Made by a program: the position numbers and the translations under genes. Of a stretch of 8,470 bases of DNA, positions 1 through 7,069 are shown one piece after another; the first letter of the stretch is position 1; the number at the start of each line of letters is the position of its first letter. Origin of the DNA: an archaeon (GTDB lineage Archaea > Hydrothermarchaeota > Hydrothermarchaeia > JALTZZ01 > JALUTC01); assembly GCA_027051265.1 (NCBI GenBank), contig JALTZH010000239.1, forward strand, positions 1 to 8,470, read 5' to 3'. A model generated the notes under the pieces. That model ran no database searches, was not told the origin of the DNA, and saw only the letters and a program-made list of their open reading frames with translations.

Positions 1-24
1 ATTTAAAACACTATAAAATTACAA

Positions 25-29
25 GAGGT
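25..29 (+). promoter_or_regulatory. Shine-Dalgarno for the GT2 gene
   Basis: GAGGT lies 7 nt before the ATG at 37, a good match to an archaeal anti-SD. It supports that ATG as the true start and implies a leadered transcript. The gene is therefore probably internal to an operon, or has a promoter further upstream than the window shows. Confidence 0.6.
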
Positions 30-36
30 TAATAAT

Positions 37-747
37 ATGTACGAAATTTCCATAATAATGCCCTGTTATAAAGGAGAGGATTTTATTGAAAAAAGTATAC
101 ATACGGTTGAAAGAATAGTCTCCAACTTTTCCAAAAGCTTTGAGATTATTGTTGTGATCGATGGTTTCGTAGATAAAACGTATGAAAAAGCTAAGCGTCT
201 TGAAAATGTTTATAAAAACTTGAAGGTTATAGGTTATAAAAGAAATATTGGAAAAGGCTTTGCCATAAAATATGGATTTAAATATGCTTCTGGAAAATAC
301 GTTTTATTTTTCGATTCCGATTTGGAGATACATCCCGAATGCATTAAAATAGGTCTTAATTATATAAAGAAAGGATATGATATTGCAATAGCTTCAAAGA
401 GGCATAGATTTTCCAGGATTGAATATTCACGGTTTAGGAGATTCCTAAGCCTATGTTATAATATATTTTTAAGGTGTCTTTTTAACATAAGTTTAAGAGA
501 TACACAAACAGGATTGAAAATTTTTAGAAAAGAGATCTTGAACAGTATTTTAAGCAGATCCATTATTAGAAAGTATGCGTTTGATGTTGAACTCCTTGTA
601 TTAGCTAATAAGATGAAATATAGAATTATTGAATTCCCAGTAATCATTAAGAGTAATAGAAAGGGATTTCCTATGAGAGAGGTATTTTATATCCTTAGAG
701 ACACTTTAATAATTGCATATAGATTATATTTTAAGAAATATGATTAA
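37..747 (+). CDS. Family 2 glycosyltransferase (dolichol-phosphate sugar synthase-like)
   Basis: A 236-aa GT-A fold inverting glycosyltransferase, expected to move a sugar from a nucleotide donor to a polyprenyl-phosphate or other lipid/glycan acceptor at the inner face of the membrane. The N-terminal strand SIIMPCYKGED is followed by the nucleotide-binding Asp in VIDGF (about residue 42). Next come RNIGKGFA (70-77) and the metal-binding DSD (93-95). The DTQTGLK motif (155-161) and FDVELL (182-187) are typical of DPM1-like GT2 enzymes. The length fits a DPM1-type catalytic domain, and no C-terminal membrane segment is visible, so it is probably soluble or peripheral. Start at 37 is supported by GAGGT. 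It is the first of four tightly linked + strand genes that include another glycosyltransferase, which points to surface-glycan synthesis. Donor and acceptor cannot be read from sequence. The family call is firm; the dolichol-phosphate specificity is inferred. Confidence 0.93.
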   Translation: MYEISIIMPCYKGEDFIEKSIHTVERIVSNFSKSFEIIVVIDGFVDKTYEKAKRLENVYKNLKVIGYKRNIGKGFAIKYGFKYASGKYVLFFDSDLEIHPECIKIGLNYIKKGYDIAIASKRHRFSRIEYSRFRRFLSLCYNIFLRCLFNISLRDTQTGLKIFRKEILNSILSRSIIRKYAFDVELLVLANKMKYRIIEFPVIIKSNRKGFPMREVFYILRDTLIIAYRLYFKKYD

Positions 748-1714
748 GGGAGCTTTTGTATTGAATTATAAGGCTTTGGATGAGAGAATTTACAAATACG
801 GTTTTAAGGAGTTATTCTTCAGTCTGGATACGCCTATAGAACTTTTGAAAGATATGAGAAGAAAATTTCGAATAATACTGGAATTTAAGCCCTTTGAATC
901 GAATGGAAAATATATCACAAACATATATAATGAAAAGGAAGATTTAAAAGCGTTATCATGTCCTACCGATATAGAAAATTGGGAGAGAAATATTGAAAAG
1001 TTGAGAGAAAAATTGTCATATGTTGATGCTATTGCGTTGGATTTTGTGAGATTTCCATCTTTCTCAAATGGAAAATTCTTCCTTTCATGTTTCTGTAAAA
1101 ATTGTGAAAGATTTGCAAAAGATTTAAGATATGATTTTAACATTCTAAAAGATTCCGTCATTAAATTTTTAAAGCTTGATTTAAAAGGTGCGAGTTTATG
1201 GTTTGAATATAGGAGAAAAGTTCTCGAGGAGTATTTAAAATATATCAAAAAACGTATAAATATAGAAGTAAGAGCTTTTGTTTTCACACCAACCCTCTCA
1301 TATTTTGTCGGTCAGGATTATAAAACATTTCTAAATTATTTGCATAAGTTACATCCAATGATATATCCCGAAGGAAATCTTGGACCAGCATGTATTGGAT
1401 ATGAAATATATCATTTTTCAAAACTATTAAATATTGATGTTTCAAAAGTATATGAAATATTGAACATTAATATTCCAAATCTGCCAAGAACGAGAGAAGA
1501 TTTATATGAGAAAGGAATGCCAAACGATATAATAAGGTATGAGATTGAAAAATGTAAGATTTATGGTATGGAAAGAATTGAGCCGATAATTACATGTATA
1601 AAAATAACTTCCGATGAGTTAAAAATCAGGTTGGATAAATGTAAAGAGGCAAATGTTAAATACATTCATTTGTTTGGATATCCATCCGAGGCAATTTTCT
1701 GTTTAAGTTTATGA
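740..1714 (+). CDS. GHL-type TIM-barrel protein, putative glycoside hydrolase
   Basis: About 324 aa from the ATG at 740, which overlaps the previous gene by 8 nt. An in-frame ATG at 713 would add nine residues, and a TTG at 761 follows a GGGAG. I prefer 740 because GAFVL looks like the first barrel strand. Successive strand-like segments follow: ELFFSLD (24-30), RIILEF (44-49), VDAIALDFVRFP (95-106), VRAFVF (177-182), PMIYPEG (206-212) and YIHLFGY (308-314). The DAIALDFVRFP motif, with Asp/Arg at a strand end, and the following CxCxxC cluster (117-122) resemble uncharacterised glycosidase-like (GHL/DUF4015-type) barrels, where such acidic residues are proposed as catalytic. No signal peptide is seen, so it appears cytoplasmic. 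Its place between a GT2 and an MFS transporter suggests glycan trimming or turnover. The fold call is moderately firm; activity and substrate are unknown. Confidence 0.72.
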   Translation: MIKGAFVLNYKALDERIYKYGFKELFFSLDTPIELLKDMRRKFRIILEFKPFESNGKYITNIYNEKEDLKALSCPTDIENWERNIEKLREKLSYVDAIALDFVRFPSFSNGKFFLSCFCKNCERFAKDLRYDFNILKDSVIKFLKLDLKGASLWFEYRRKVLEEYLKYIKKRINIEVRAFVFTPTLSYFVGQDYKTFLNYLHKLHPMIYPEGNLGPACIGYEIYHFSKLLNIDVSKVYEILNINIPNLPRTREDLYEKGMPNDIIRYEIEKCKIYGMERIEPIITCIKITSDELKIRLDKCKEANVKYIHLFGYPSEAIFCLSL

Positions 1715-1721
1715 AAAATAC

Positions 1722-2807
1722 ATGCTGAAAATCATTCTTCCAATATCGATTTCACTATTTTTTCTAATGTTTGCATACAATTCCGTTGAATCAATTTTAC
1801 CCCTTAAAACGTATGGTACCGATATTTATGAATATGTAACGTTATGCTTATCAATTGTATATTTAACGCTTACGTTATTTAACATAATTTCGGGATATCT
1901 TGTTAGTATAAAACCCGCCGGTAGCTTAATAATTTTTGGACCAATAGGTTATTTTTTGTTTTCATTCTCATTCTTATATCAGAATATATATTTTTGGATT
2001 GTTTCATCCATAATTTTAGGAATAACCGCTTCAATATATTGGATATCTTTAAAAGCTTTAATTTTCAGAGAGATTGAAAGGAAACATTGGGGAAAAGCTT
2101 TTGGTCTTACAACATTGATAACATTATTGGGAAGTGGTTTGGGCCCATTTATATTATTTAAAAAGTATTCATTATTAAATACAATTTTGGAAATTTCTTT
2201 GATTTTATCACTATTTTCAATTCTACCCCTGATATTTCTCAAAAATAAAGGGAGAGACATGAAGAATAGGCATGGAATCACTTTTCACATATTAAGTGAG
2301 AAAAAGCTCCTTCTATATTCGTTGGCAGCATATTCATTATCCGTTTACTTACCGTTTATAATAATTGTTATTCCATACATTTCGAGTAGTGAAAAAATTC
2401 TTGGAGAATACAGATTGATATCATATTCATTACCCGGAATGCTCTCACTTTTAGGAGGAATAATATATGATAAATATAAAAAAATAATTCCGGTATTTCT
2501 AATAATTGCAACTCTATCGATAATGTTGATAAATTATAACTTATTATTCCTCGGATTTATTCTCACATCTTCAATATCTCTCGCATCGCCTGGAATACAA
2601 GCATTATTGGGAGAAATAGTTCCCAAAAAATATTTGGGAGCAACATTAGGTTTCATAGGATTTTTGTCGGGAATTGGTGTATCATTGAATATTTATATTT
2701 TTGCATATATTCTTTCAAATTTAAATCTTATACATGCATTGGTTTATGCTGCATTAAATCTATTTTTAGCATCGATTTTAATTAGTTATATTCTTAGAAA
2801 AATATGA
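1722..2807 (+). CDS. MFS-type transporter, 12 predicted TM segments
   Basis: A 361-aa, almost wholly hydrophobic protein with about twelve membrane helices, roughly at 4-20, 38-60, 68-84, 88-110, 125-146, 155-173, 196-220, 232-249, 256-270, 274-294, 306-330 and 336-358. A charged central loop (174-195, KNKGRDMKNRHG) separates the two six-helix halves. Major-facilitator traits include a degenerate motif A after TM8 (GGIIYDKYKK, 245-254), KHWGKAFGLTTL entering TM5, and PKKYLGATLGFIGFL entering TM11. At 361 aa it is shorter than the usual 400 or so. It starts 7 nt after the preceding stop, with no clear Shine-Dalgarno, and its TGA overlaps the ATG of the next gene (ATGA), so translation is probably coupled. 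Lying among glycosyltransferases, it could export a glycan unit or import a sugar or breakdown product. The substrate is not deducible; the superfamily call is fairly safe. Confidence 0.82.
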   Translation: MLKIILPISISLFFLMFAYNSVESILPLKTYGTDIYEYVTLCLSIVYLTLTLFNIISGYLVSIKPAGSLIIFGPIGYFLFSFSFLYQNIYFWIVSSIILGITASIYWISLKALIFREIERKHWGKAFGLTTLITLLGSGLGPFILFKKYSLLNTILEISLILSLFSILPLIFLKNKGRDMKNRHGITFHILSEKKLLLYSLAAYSLSVYLPFIIIVIPYISSSEKILGEYRLISYSLPGMLSLLGGIIYDKYKKIIPVFLIIATLSIMLINYNLLFLGFILTSSISLASPGIQALLGEIVPKKYLGATLGFIGFLSGIGVSLNIYIFAYILSNLNLIHALVYAALNLFLASILISYILRKI

Positions 2808-3880
2808 AAATTCTTTGGTTAAATTGGAGAGACATAAAAAATCCCGAGGCTGGTGGAGCTGAAATATATACGCATGAGATTGCAAAAAGATTGGTGAGAA
2901 AAGGTTATGAGATAACACTTCTCACATCCAAATTTAAGAATTGTAAAGCAATGGAAGTTATAGATGGTATTAAAATTATAAGATTGGGAAGAAAATATAC
3001 CGTATATGAAAAGGCAGAAAGGTTTTGTAAACGTCATTCCAAGGAATACGATTTAATAATCGATGAAATAAATACGAGACCATTTTTAACACCGAAATAT
3101 GTCAATAAATGTAAGATTGTTGCATTGATACATCAGCTAGCAAGGGAATTCTGGTTTTATGAAACACCATTTCCAATAAGTTTCGTAGGTTATTACATAC
3201 TTGAGAATATGTGGTTGAAGAATTACGTTGATATATCAACAATAACGGTTTCTGATTCTACGGCTAAAGATCTTAAACGCTTAGGTTTTAAAAGAGTATA
3301 TATTGTATATAATGGATTGAATGTTACACCCGTTAATAAAATCCCTGAGAAATCGGATAAGCCAACTATAATATTTGTTGGTAGAATGAAAAGAGCAAAA
3401 AAGCCGCAGGATGTAATTGAGGCGTTTAAAATAATCAAGCAAGAAATTAAAGATGCTGAGTTATGGATGGTTGGTGATGGTTATATGAGAAAAATACTCG
3501 AAAGAAAAAATGTTAAAGATGTGAAATTTTTCGGCTACCTAAAAAAAGAGCAAAAGGATGAATTTGTCAAACATGCTTGGGTTATTGCCGTTCCTGGAGT
3601 GAGAGAAGGTTGGGGTCAAGTTGTTACCGATGCAAATGCTTTAGGAACTCCTGCAGTTGGTTATAATATACCAGGTTTAAGGGATTCGATAAAACATGGT
3701 TACAATGGTTTGCTCGTTGATTGTAATCCCAAAGCATTAGCCGAGGCTATAATTAAGATATTGTTGGATGATAATTTAAGAAGGACATTGAGCAGAAATG
3801 CAATTAAATGGGCTAGGAGATTTAGCTGGGATAAAAGTGCTGAGAAATTCGAAAGAATAATGTTAACCTTAACCCATTAA
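2804..3880 (+). CDS. Family 4 (GT-B) glycosyltransferase
   Basis: A 358-aa retaining GT-B glycosyltransferase with two Rossmann domains. The N-domain begins MKILWLNWRD, with the acceptor-side motif PEAGGAE (14-20) and HQ (110-111). The C-domain begins near residue 187 with PTIIFVGRMKRAKKP, where R194 and K199/K200 probably contact donor phosphate. AELWMVGDG (218-226) and KFFGYL (241-246) follow. The E-x7-E donor-binding element reads EGWGQVVTD (268-276), so the second acidic residue is Asp rather than the usual Glu. GTPAVGYNIPGLRDSI (281-296) and HGYNGLLV (298-305) are typical of the family. The length is normal and no membrane segment is seen, so it is cytoplasmic, possibly membrane-associated. 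It overlaps the MFS gene by 4 nt and closes the + strand unit. It would add a sugar to a lipid-linked glycan; the specificity is unknown. Confidence 0.93.
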   Translation: MKILWLNWRDIKNPEAGGAEIYTHEIAKRLVRKGYEITLLTSKFKNCKAMEVIDGIKIIRLGRKYTVYEKAERFCKRHSKEYDLIIDEINTRPFLTPKYVNKCKIVALIHQLAREFWFYETPFPISFVGYYILENMWLKNYVDISTITVSDSTAKDLKRLGFKRVYIVYNGLNVTPVNKIPEKSDKPTIIFVGRMKRAKKPQDVIEAFKIIKQEIKDAELWMVGDGYMRKILERKNVKDVKFFGYLKKEQKDEFVKHAWVIAVPGVREGWGQVVTDANALGTPAVGYNIPGLRDSIKHGYNGLLVDCNPKALAEAIIKILLDDNLRRTLSRNAIKWARRFSWDKSAEKFERIMLTLTH

Positions 3881-3887
3881 TCATAAG

Positions 3888-3900
3888 TAAGTTTTCTTTA
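3888..3900 (+). terminator. Possible oligo-T terminator after the GT4 gene
   Basis: The + strand just past the GT4 stop carries a T-rich stretch (GTTTTCTTTA, 3891-3900). It lies in the 17-bp gap between two convergent genes and runs into the end of the TOPRIM gene. Archaeal transcription often ends at such short T tracts. There is no hairpin, and the tract is weak. Confidence 0.22.
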
Positions 3901-4560
3901 TGTTAAATTATCTATAACTTCTTTTATCCTTAACACATCTCTTAAATCAATACTACATTTGCTTAAGTATATTTGAATTCTTGGTTTTTCTTTATGAAGG
4001 AGAATGATTTTTAGTGGAAGAATCAAACTCGCTTTGGTTAAATTTTTATTCCTAATAATTTCGCATAATTCGTTTTCGATTTCCAACCTTTGCCTTTCCA
4101 AAAGTAATGATTCGAATTCATTCGAGATGTTCTTATTGCATAGCTTAACATCCGTTCCTAAAAATATCACATATATTTTAAATTTTTCATATTTATATTC
4201 ATGCTTATTAGAATCCATATGAAAGTTTGGAAATTCTTCCCGAAGACGTTCCAACTCTCTGTTAACGATATGTTTAACATCGCTATCGAAGTATAAAAAT
4301 ATGGCAGCAATGTTATCTTCATGAAACCTTTTATAATGTTTTAGAGTCAATTTAAAAATCTTTAACGCATTCGCATATCCGTTAGCAACATATGTATATA
4401 ATTTTTTGCCACGTATATTATAATGGAACATGAATTGTTCATCGTTAAGAAATGTTATGCTTCTAAAATATTTTATAAGCTTTGTGTTTAATTCCATTTC
4501 AATGTAATAACGAATAGCTTCCATTATTTCGGTGTCTTCTGCTATAATTATTGTACCCAT
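3898..4560 (-). CDS. TOPRIM-like protein, partner of the adjacent OLD-type ATPase
   Basis: A 220-aa protein starting TIIIAEDTEIMEAI, a strand-acid-helix pattern matching the TOPRIM entry with E8 as the conserved Glu. The second TOPRIM element is AIFLYFDSD (86-94), a hydrophobic strand ending in DxD (D92, D94). KIYVIFLGTDV (128-138) is likely the next core strand, and EFESLLLER (148-156) starts a helical C-terminal half. Such domains in OLD, GajA and AriB proteins coordinate metal for nucleic-acid cleavage; nuclease activity here is inferred. It begins 1 nt after the ATPase stop, and GGAGAT inside the last ATPase codons can act as Shine-Dalgarno. The two proteins are probably made together and form a complex. 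Its size is near archaeal TOPRIM-like DUF3226 proteins, and smaller than AriB (DUF4435). I cannot assign it to a named family with certainty. Confidence 0.66.
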   Translation of the reverse strand: MGTIIIAEDTEIMEAIRYYIEMELNTKLIKYFRSITFLNDEQFMFHYNIRGKKLYTYVANGYANALKIFKLTLKHYKRFHEDNIAAIFLYFDSDVKHIVNRELERLREEFPNFHMDSNKHEYKYEKFKIYVIFLGTDVKLCNKNISNEFESLLLERQRLEIENELCEIIRNKNLTKASLILPLKIILLHKEKPRIQIYLSKCSIDLRDVLRIKEVIDNLT

Positions 4561-4561
4561 A

Positions 4562-5494
4562 TCATCTTATATCTCCTCTCAATTTTAATATCTCTTCCGC
4601 TTCATCCTTATCGTATATTTCATATTCTCCCGTTTTATATAAATAAATGATTAAAACATCATCACTCTCTCTAATAATCTCTTCTATTAATTCCTTGTTC
4701 TGAGTTGTGAAGAAGAATTGCGTATTTGCATTGTTTATCAATTCGACAAATTTTGGAATGAGATCGTAATGAAATCCCGATTCGATATCATCGAATAGGA
4801 TTATGTCTGAGAAATGTGTTATAATTGCAAACGTTAGATATGTTTTAAAGCCTGTTCCTAATAAATCTATTGGTAATCTTATACCAGTTCCCTCTTCTTC
4901 ATAATATAGTAATGTTCTATCACCTTTTTTTATGAAAAGAAGATTTCTTATGGATGGATTCAATTTCCTTAAAAATTTCAGAACCTCAACATCTTTCATG
5001 TTTTCCATCAATTCTCCCCATAAATTTTCCAATCGAATGTTCGATATTATACTATAATTTAAGTAGCAGTATTTGATATTAATAAAATTATATTGAAATC
5101 TAAATATATAATCAAGTAAAGATGCGCCACTGATTTTAGAATTATCTAGCATAAGGTTAAAGTAAATATTCTTATCATGTTTTACTTCAATATTATGTTC
5201 ATCGATTTTTATACTTATATACGGAGGAAATTTTCGTTCCTTAAATAGTAGTTTATTATCAAAGTATTTGTCAAAAATTATTCGCATTATCTCATGTTGT
5301 GCCAATAAATTGTAAATTTTATCAATACCATAACCCTTAGCTATTATTAATAGGATGAGATAAATTGCTTCCAAAATTGAAGTCTTACCGGTATTATTTG
5401 ATCCCAAAATAATATTAACCTTTTTAGGTTCGAATTCTATTCGCTTAATCCTTTTAAAATTTTCAATACGTATCCTTTTTATTTTATTATTCAT
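4562..5494 (-). CDS. OLD/RecF-type AAA (ABC-class) ATPase
   Basis: A 310-aa SMC/RecF-like ATPase. IENFKRIKRIEF (10-21) is the classic first strand, and Walker A is GSNNTGKTS (31-39). A divergent insert of about 170 residues, with no obvious coiled coil, precedes the signature-like LLGTGFK (211-217). Walker B is IILFDDIESGFH (231-242), and the H-loop region reads FFFTTQNKEL (260-269). Two positions are unusual: the residue after the Walker B Asp is Asp rather than the catalytic Glu, and the H-loop His is Gln (Q265). The protein is small compared with full OLD nucleases because the TOPRIM domain sits in the separate next gene. It lies 4 nt after the membrane-protein gene, with no clear Shine-Dalgarno, so it is probably read through from that gene. 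A role as sensor/regulator of the TOPRIM partner, as in PARIS or OLD systems, is inferred; a DNA-repair role is possible. Confidence 0.85.
   Translation of the reverse strand: MNNKIKRIRIENFKRIKRIEFEPKKVNIILGSNNTGKTSILEAIYLILLIIAKGYGIDKIYNLLAQHEIMRIIFDKYFDNKLLFKERKFPPYISIKIDEHNIEVKHDKNIYFNLMLDNSKISGASLLDYIFRFQYNFINIKYCYLNYSIISNIRLENLWGELMENMKDVEVLKFLRKLNPSIRNLLFIKKGDRTLLYYEEEGTGIRLPIDLLGTGFKTYLTFAIITHFSDIILFDDIESGFHYDLIPKFVELINNANTQFFFTTQNKELIEEIIRESDDVLIIYLYKTGEYEIYDKDEAEEILKLRGDIR
4571..4576 (-). promoter_or_regulatory. Shine-Dalgarno for the TOPRIM gene inside the ATPase 3' end
   Basis: On the minus strand GGAGAT lies about 10 nt before the ATG at 4560, within the codons for the last residues (R-G-D-I-R) of the ATPase. 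It supports the TOPRIM start and coupled synthesis of the two proteins. Confidence 0.45.
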
Positions 5495-5498
5495 ATAT

Positions 5499-7052
5499 TT
5501 AATTAATACGTAATAATCTTAGACAAGGACATTTAAAGACGATTTCTCCACTTATCCAATTGTAATTCTCTGGAACAAATGCACAATTATCGATTATAAC
5601 ATATTTGACGTATTTTTTCAGACATTCAATGTCTTTATTTTTGAGACAAGATTTTATTTCACGCTGTATCTTTGTCTCCGTGCAAAAATCAAATCTCGGA
5701 TCACATCCTACCAATACAATATTTTTCGTCAAGGCATTTATCGGATTTGCTATTCTTCCATCCAACCCAGCTTTTAAGCTCCAATTGTATGTCATGTATA
5801 TTCTGAACGGAAGATATAAAACATTATCGTCCAAATTATTTAGCCTCGAGCCCAAATCCTTATAACATTTAGGATAATCTATTGGCTTAATTTGATCGTG
5901 CAAAAATATCTGCGGATAATTATATATTAAAAGGAAAGCAACAAATATTGGAAGGATAACATTCAAATACTTTTTCGAAACATTTCTCAAAGCAAATGGT
6001 ATTAATATAACGTAAGATAATAATACGAAGTAACAGAATTTATGACTATCCCTGAAAGCTTTAAATATAAATATATACTTGGATAACGTTTCGGAAAATA
6101 TTCCTAGAAATATTCCGAGGAAAAACAATATGAAAAAGAGTAATATCGTGTCATTTTTATAATTCGTTAAAAAAGAATACACGATAAGATATACAAAAAT
6201 TGATATGAATAATATATAGAGAGGAAACGGTATTTTATCTATTATTTTTTCAACGGCAACCTCTCTCCAAAATCCGAATAATCCTGCCAATTTTATGGCT
6301 TGACTTAAATCTATCGATGGTTTTGGTTTGAAAAATTCCATGTGATATTCCTCAATACCTTTAAGAGATGTAGGTTTTAGAATTGGTATGAAAATTATCC
6401 AATAAATGTTTACCAGCACGATTAAAAATAATGCGAGAAATAACTCTTTAAAAGAATTTCTTTTACGAAGAATCCTGATTATTGAATATAGTGCAAATAT
6501 TATGAAATTCATTATAAAATAATGTGCCTGAAACATTGATGCAAATGTATACGAAAAGGATAGCTTTAAAGCGTTTGCAAATCTTGGCTCGGAATAATAT
6601 TTGATTAAATAATATATAAATGCGGTGGATAAAAGCGTTGCAACAACCATACCCATTTGTCCCGAAGTAATTCTCAGATATATAAATGGATTGAACAAAA
6701 GAATTACAATTGAAAGATATCCAAGCCTATCGATTTTAAACATTTCAAAAATCCTTATAGTATAAATCCCTGCAATGATAAAAACCATTAGATAAAATAT
6801 TTCCAGAAAATTATAAGGGCCAATAATCTTCGAAACAATTACCTGAAGAATTTTAAAAGGAAGTTGAGCAATTGTAACAGCGCCCCACGTATTCAGCTCG
6901 CTGTTAAATACAATTTCAAAATATTTTTCCGGATATAATTGAGGGACATGGTCTAAATATATTAACGTGTCTTTTGAAATCAAAAACTCTCCGAAAGTTA
7001 TTACATATATTGCTACGGATATAATCGCCGCTATAAAATAATTTATTTTCAT
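5499..7052 (-). CDS. Polytopic membrane protein, GT-C-like, Cys-rich C-terminal domain
   Basis: A 517-aa protein with about ten membrane helices between residues 4 and 380, then a soluble tail (385-517). The first helix is followed by a long loop containing YLDHVPQLYPEKY (32-44); an acidic residue here is typical of lipid-sugar-using GT-C enzymes, though not diagnostic. FRDSHKF (333-339), just before a helix, resembles the R-D/E-P-x-K-F motif of large archaeal and actinobacterial GT-C-like (AftD/YfhO-like) proteins. The tail contains LYLPFR, DGRIANP and eight cysteines (396, 450, 457, 469, 477, 490, 508, 510), suggesting an extracytoplasmic disulfide-bonded domain. It probably acts on polyprenyl-linked sugars at the outer face; this is inference from architecture. 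It is first in a unit with the ATPase and TOPRIM genes (4-nt gap). No reliable TATA box for this start is seen in the 17-bp gap. Confidence 0.75.
   Translation of the reverse strand: MKINYFIAAIISVAIYVITFGEFLISKDTLIYLDHVPQLYPEKYFEIVFNSELNTWGAVTIAQLPFKILQVIVSKIIGPYNFLEIFYLMVFIIAGIYTIRIFEMFKIDRLGYLSIVILLFNPFIYLRITSGQMGMVVATLLSTAFIYYLIKYYSEPRFANALKLSFSYTFASMFQAHYFIMNFIIFALYSIIRILRKRNSFKELFLALFLIVLVNIYWIIFIPILKPTSLKGIEEYHMEFFKPKPSIDLSQAIKLAGLFGFWREVAVEKIIDKIPFPLYILFISIFVYLIVYSFLTNYKNDTILLFFILFFLGIFLGIFSETLSKYIFIFKAFRDSHKFCYFVLLSYVILIPFALRNVSKKYLNVILPIFVAFLLIYNYPQIFLHDQIKPIDYPKCYKDLGSRLNNLDDNVLYLPFRIYMTYNWSLKAGLDGRIANPINALTKNIVLVGCDPRFDFCTETKIQREIKSCLKNKDIECLKKYVKYVIIDNCAFVPENYNWISGEIVFKCPCLRLLRIN
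7032..7039 (+). promoter_or_regulatory. Candidate TATA box for the 132-aa gene
   Basis: TATAAAAT is centred about 34 nt before the ATG at 7070. At the usual archaeal spacing, transcription would start near 7062 and give a very short leader, which fits the absence of a Shine-Dalgarno. The box lies inside the opposite-strand coding sequence for the start of the membrane protein. No convincing BRE precedes it. Confidence 0.4.
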
Positions 7053-7069
7053 ACAAATATTTTTATATT

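Noticed and set aside
12-19. TATAAAAT near the left edge as promoter of the GT2 gene
   Set aside because: At normal spacing it would start transcription at or after the ATG at 37, yet that gene has a clear Shine-Dalgarno at 25-29. It is probably chance in AT-rich DNA.
790-1287. Long opposite-strand frame of 165 codons under the barrel gene
   Set aside because: It is antisense to a gene with clear strand motifs and shows no recognisable domain. AT-rich coding DNA readily leaves its complement open.
7059-7067. TATAAAAAT on the minus strand as promoter of the membrane-protein gene
   Set aside because: It sits about 7 nt from the ATG at 7052, so transcription would begin inside the coding sequence. 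No usable downstream start exists without losing the first helix.
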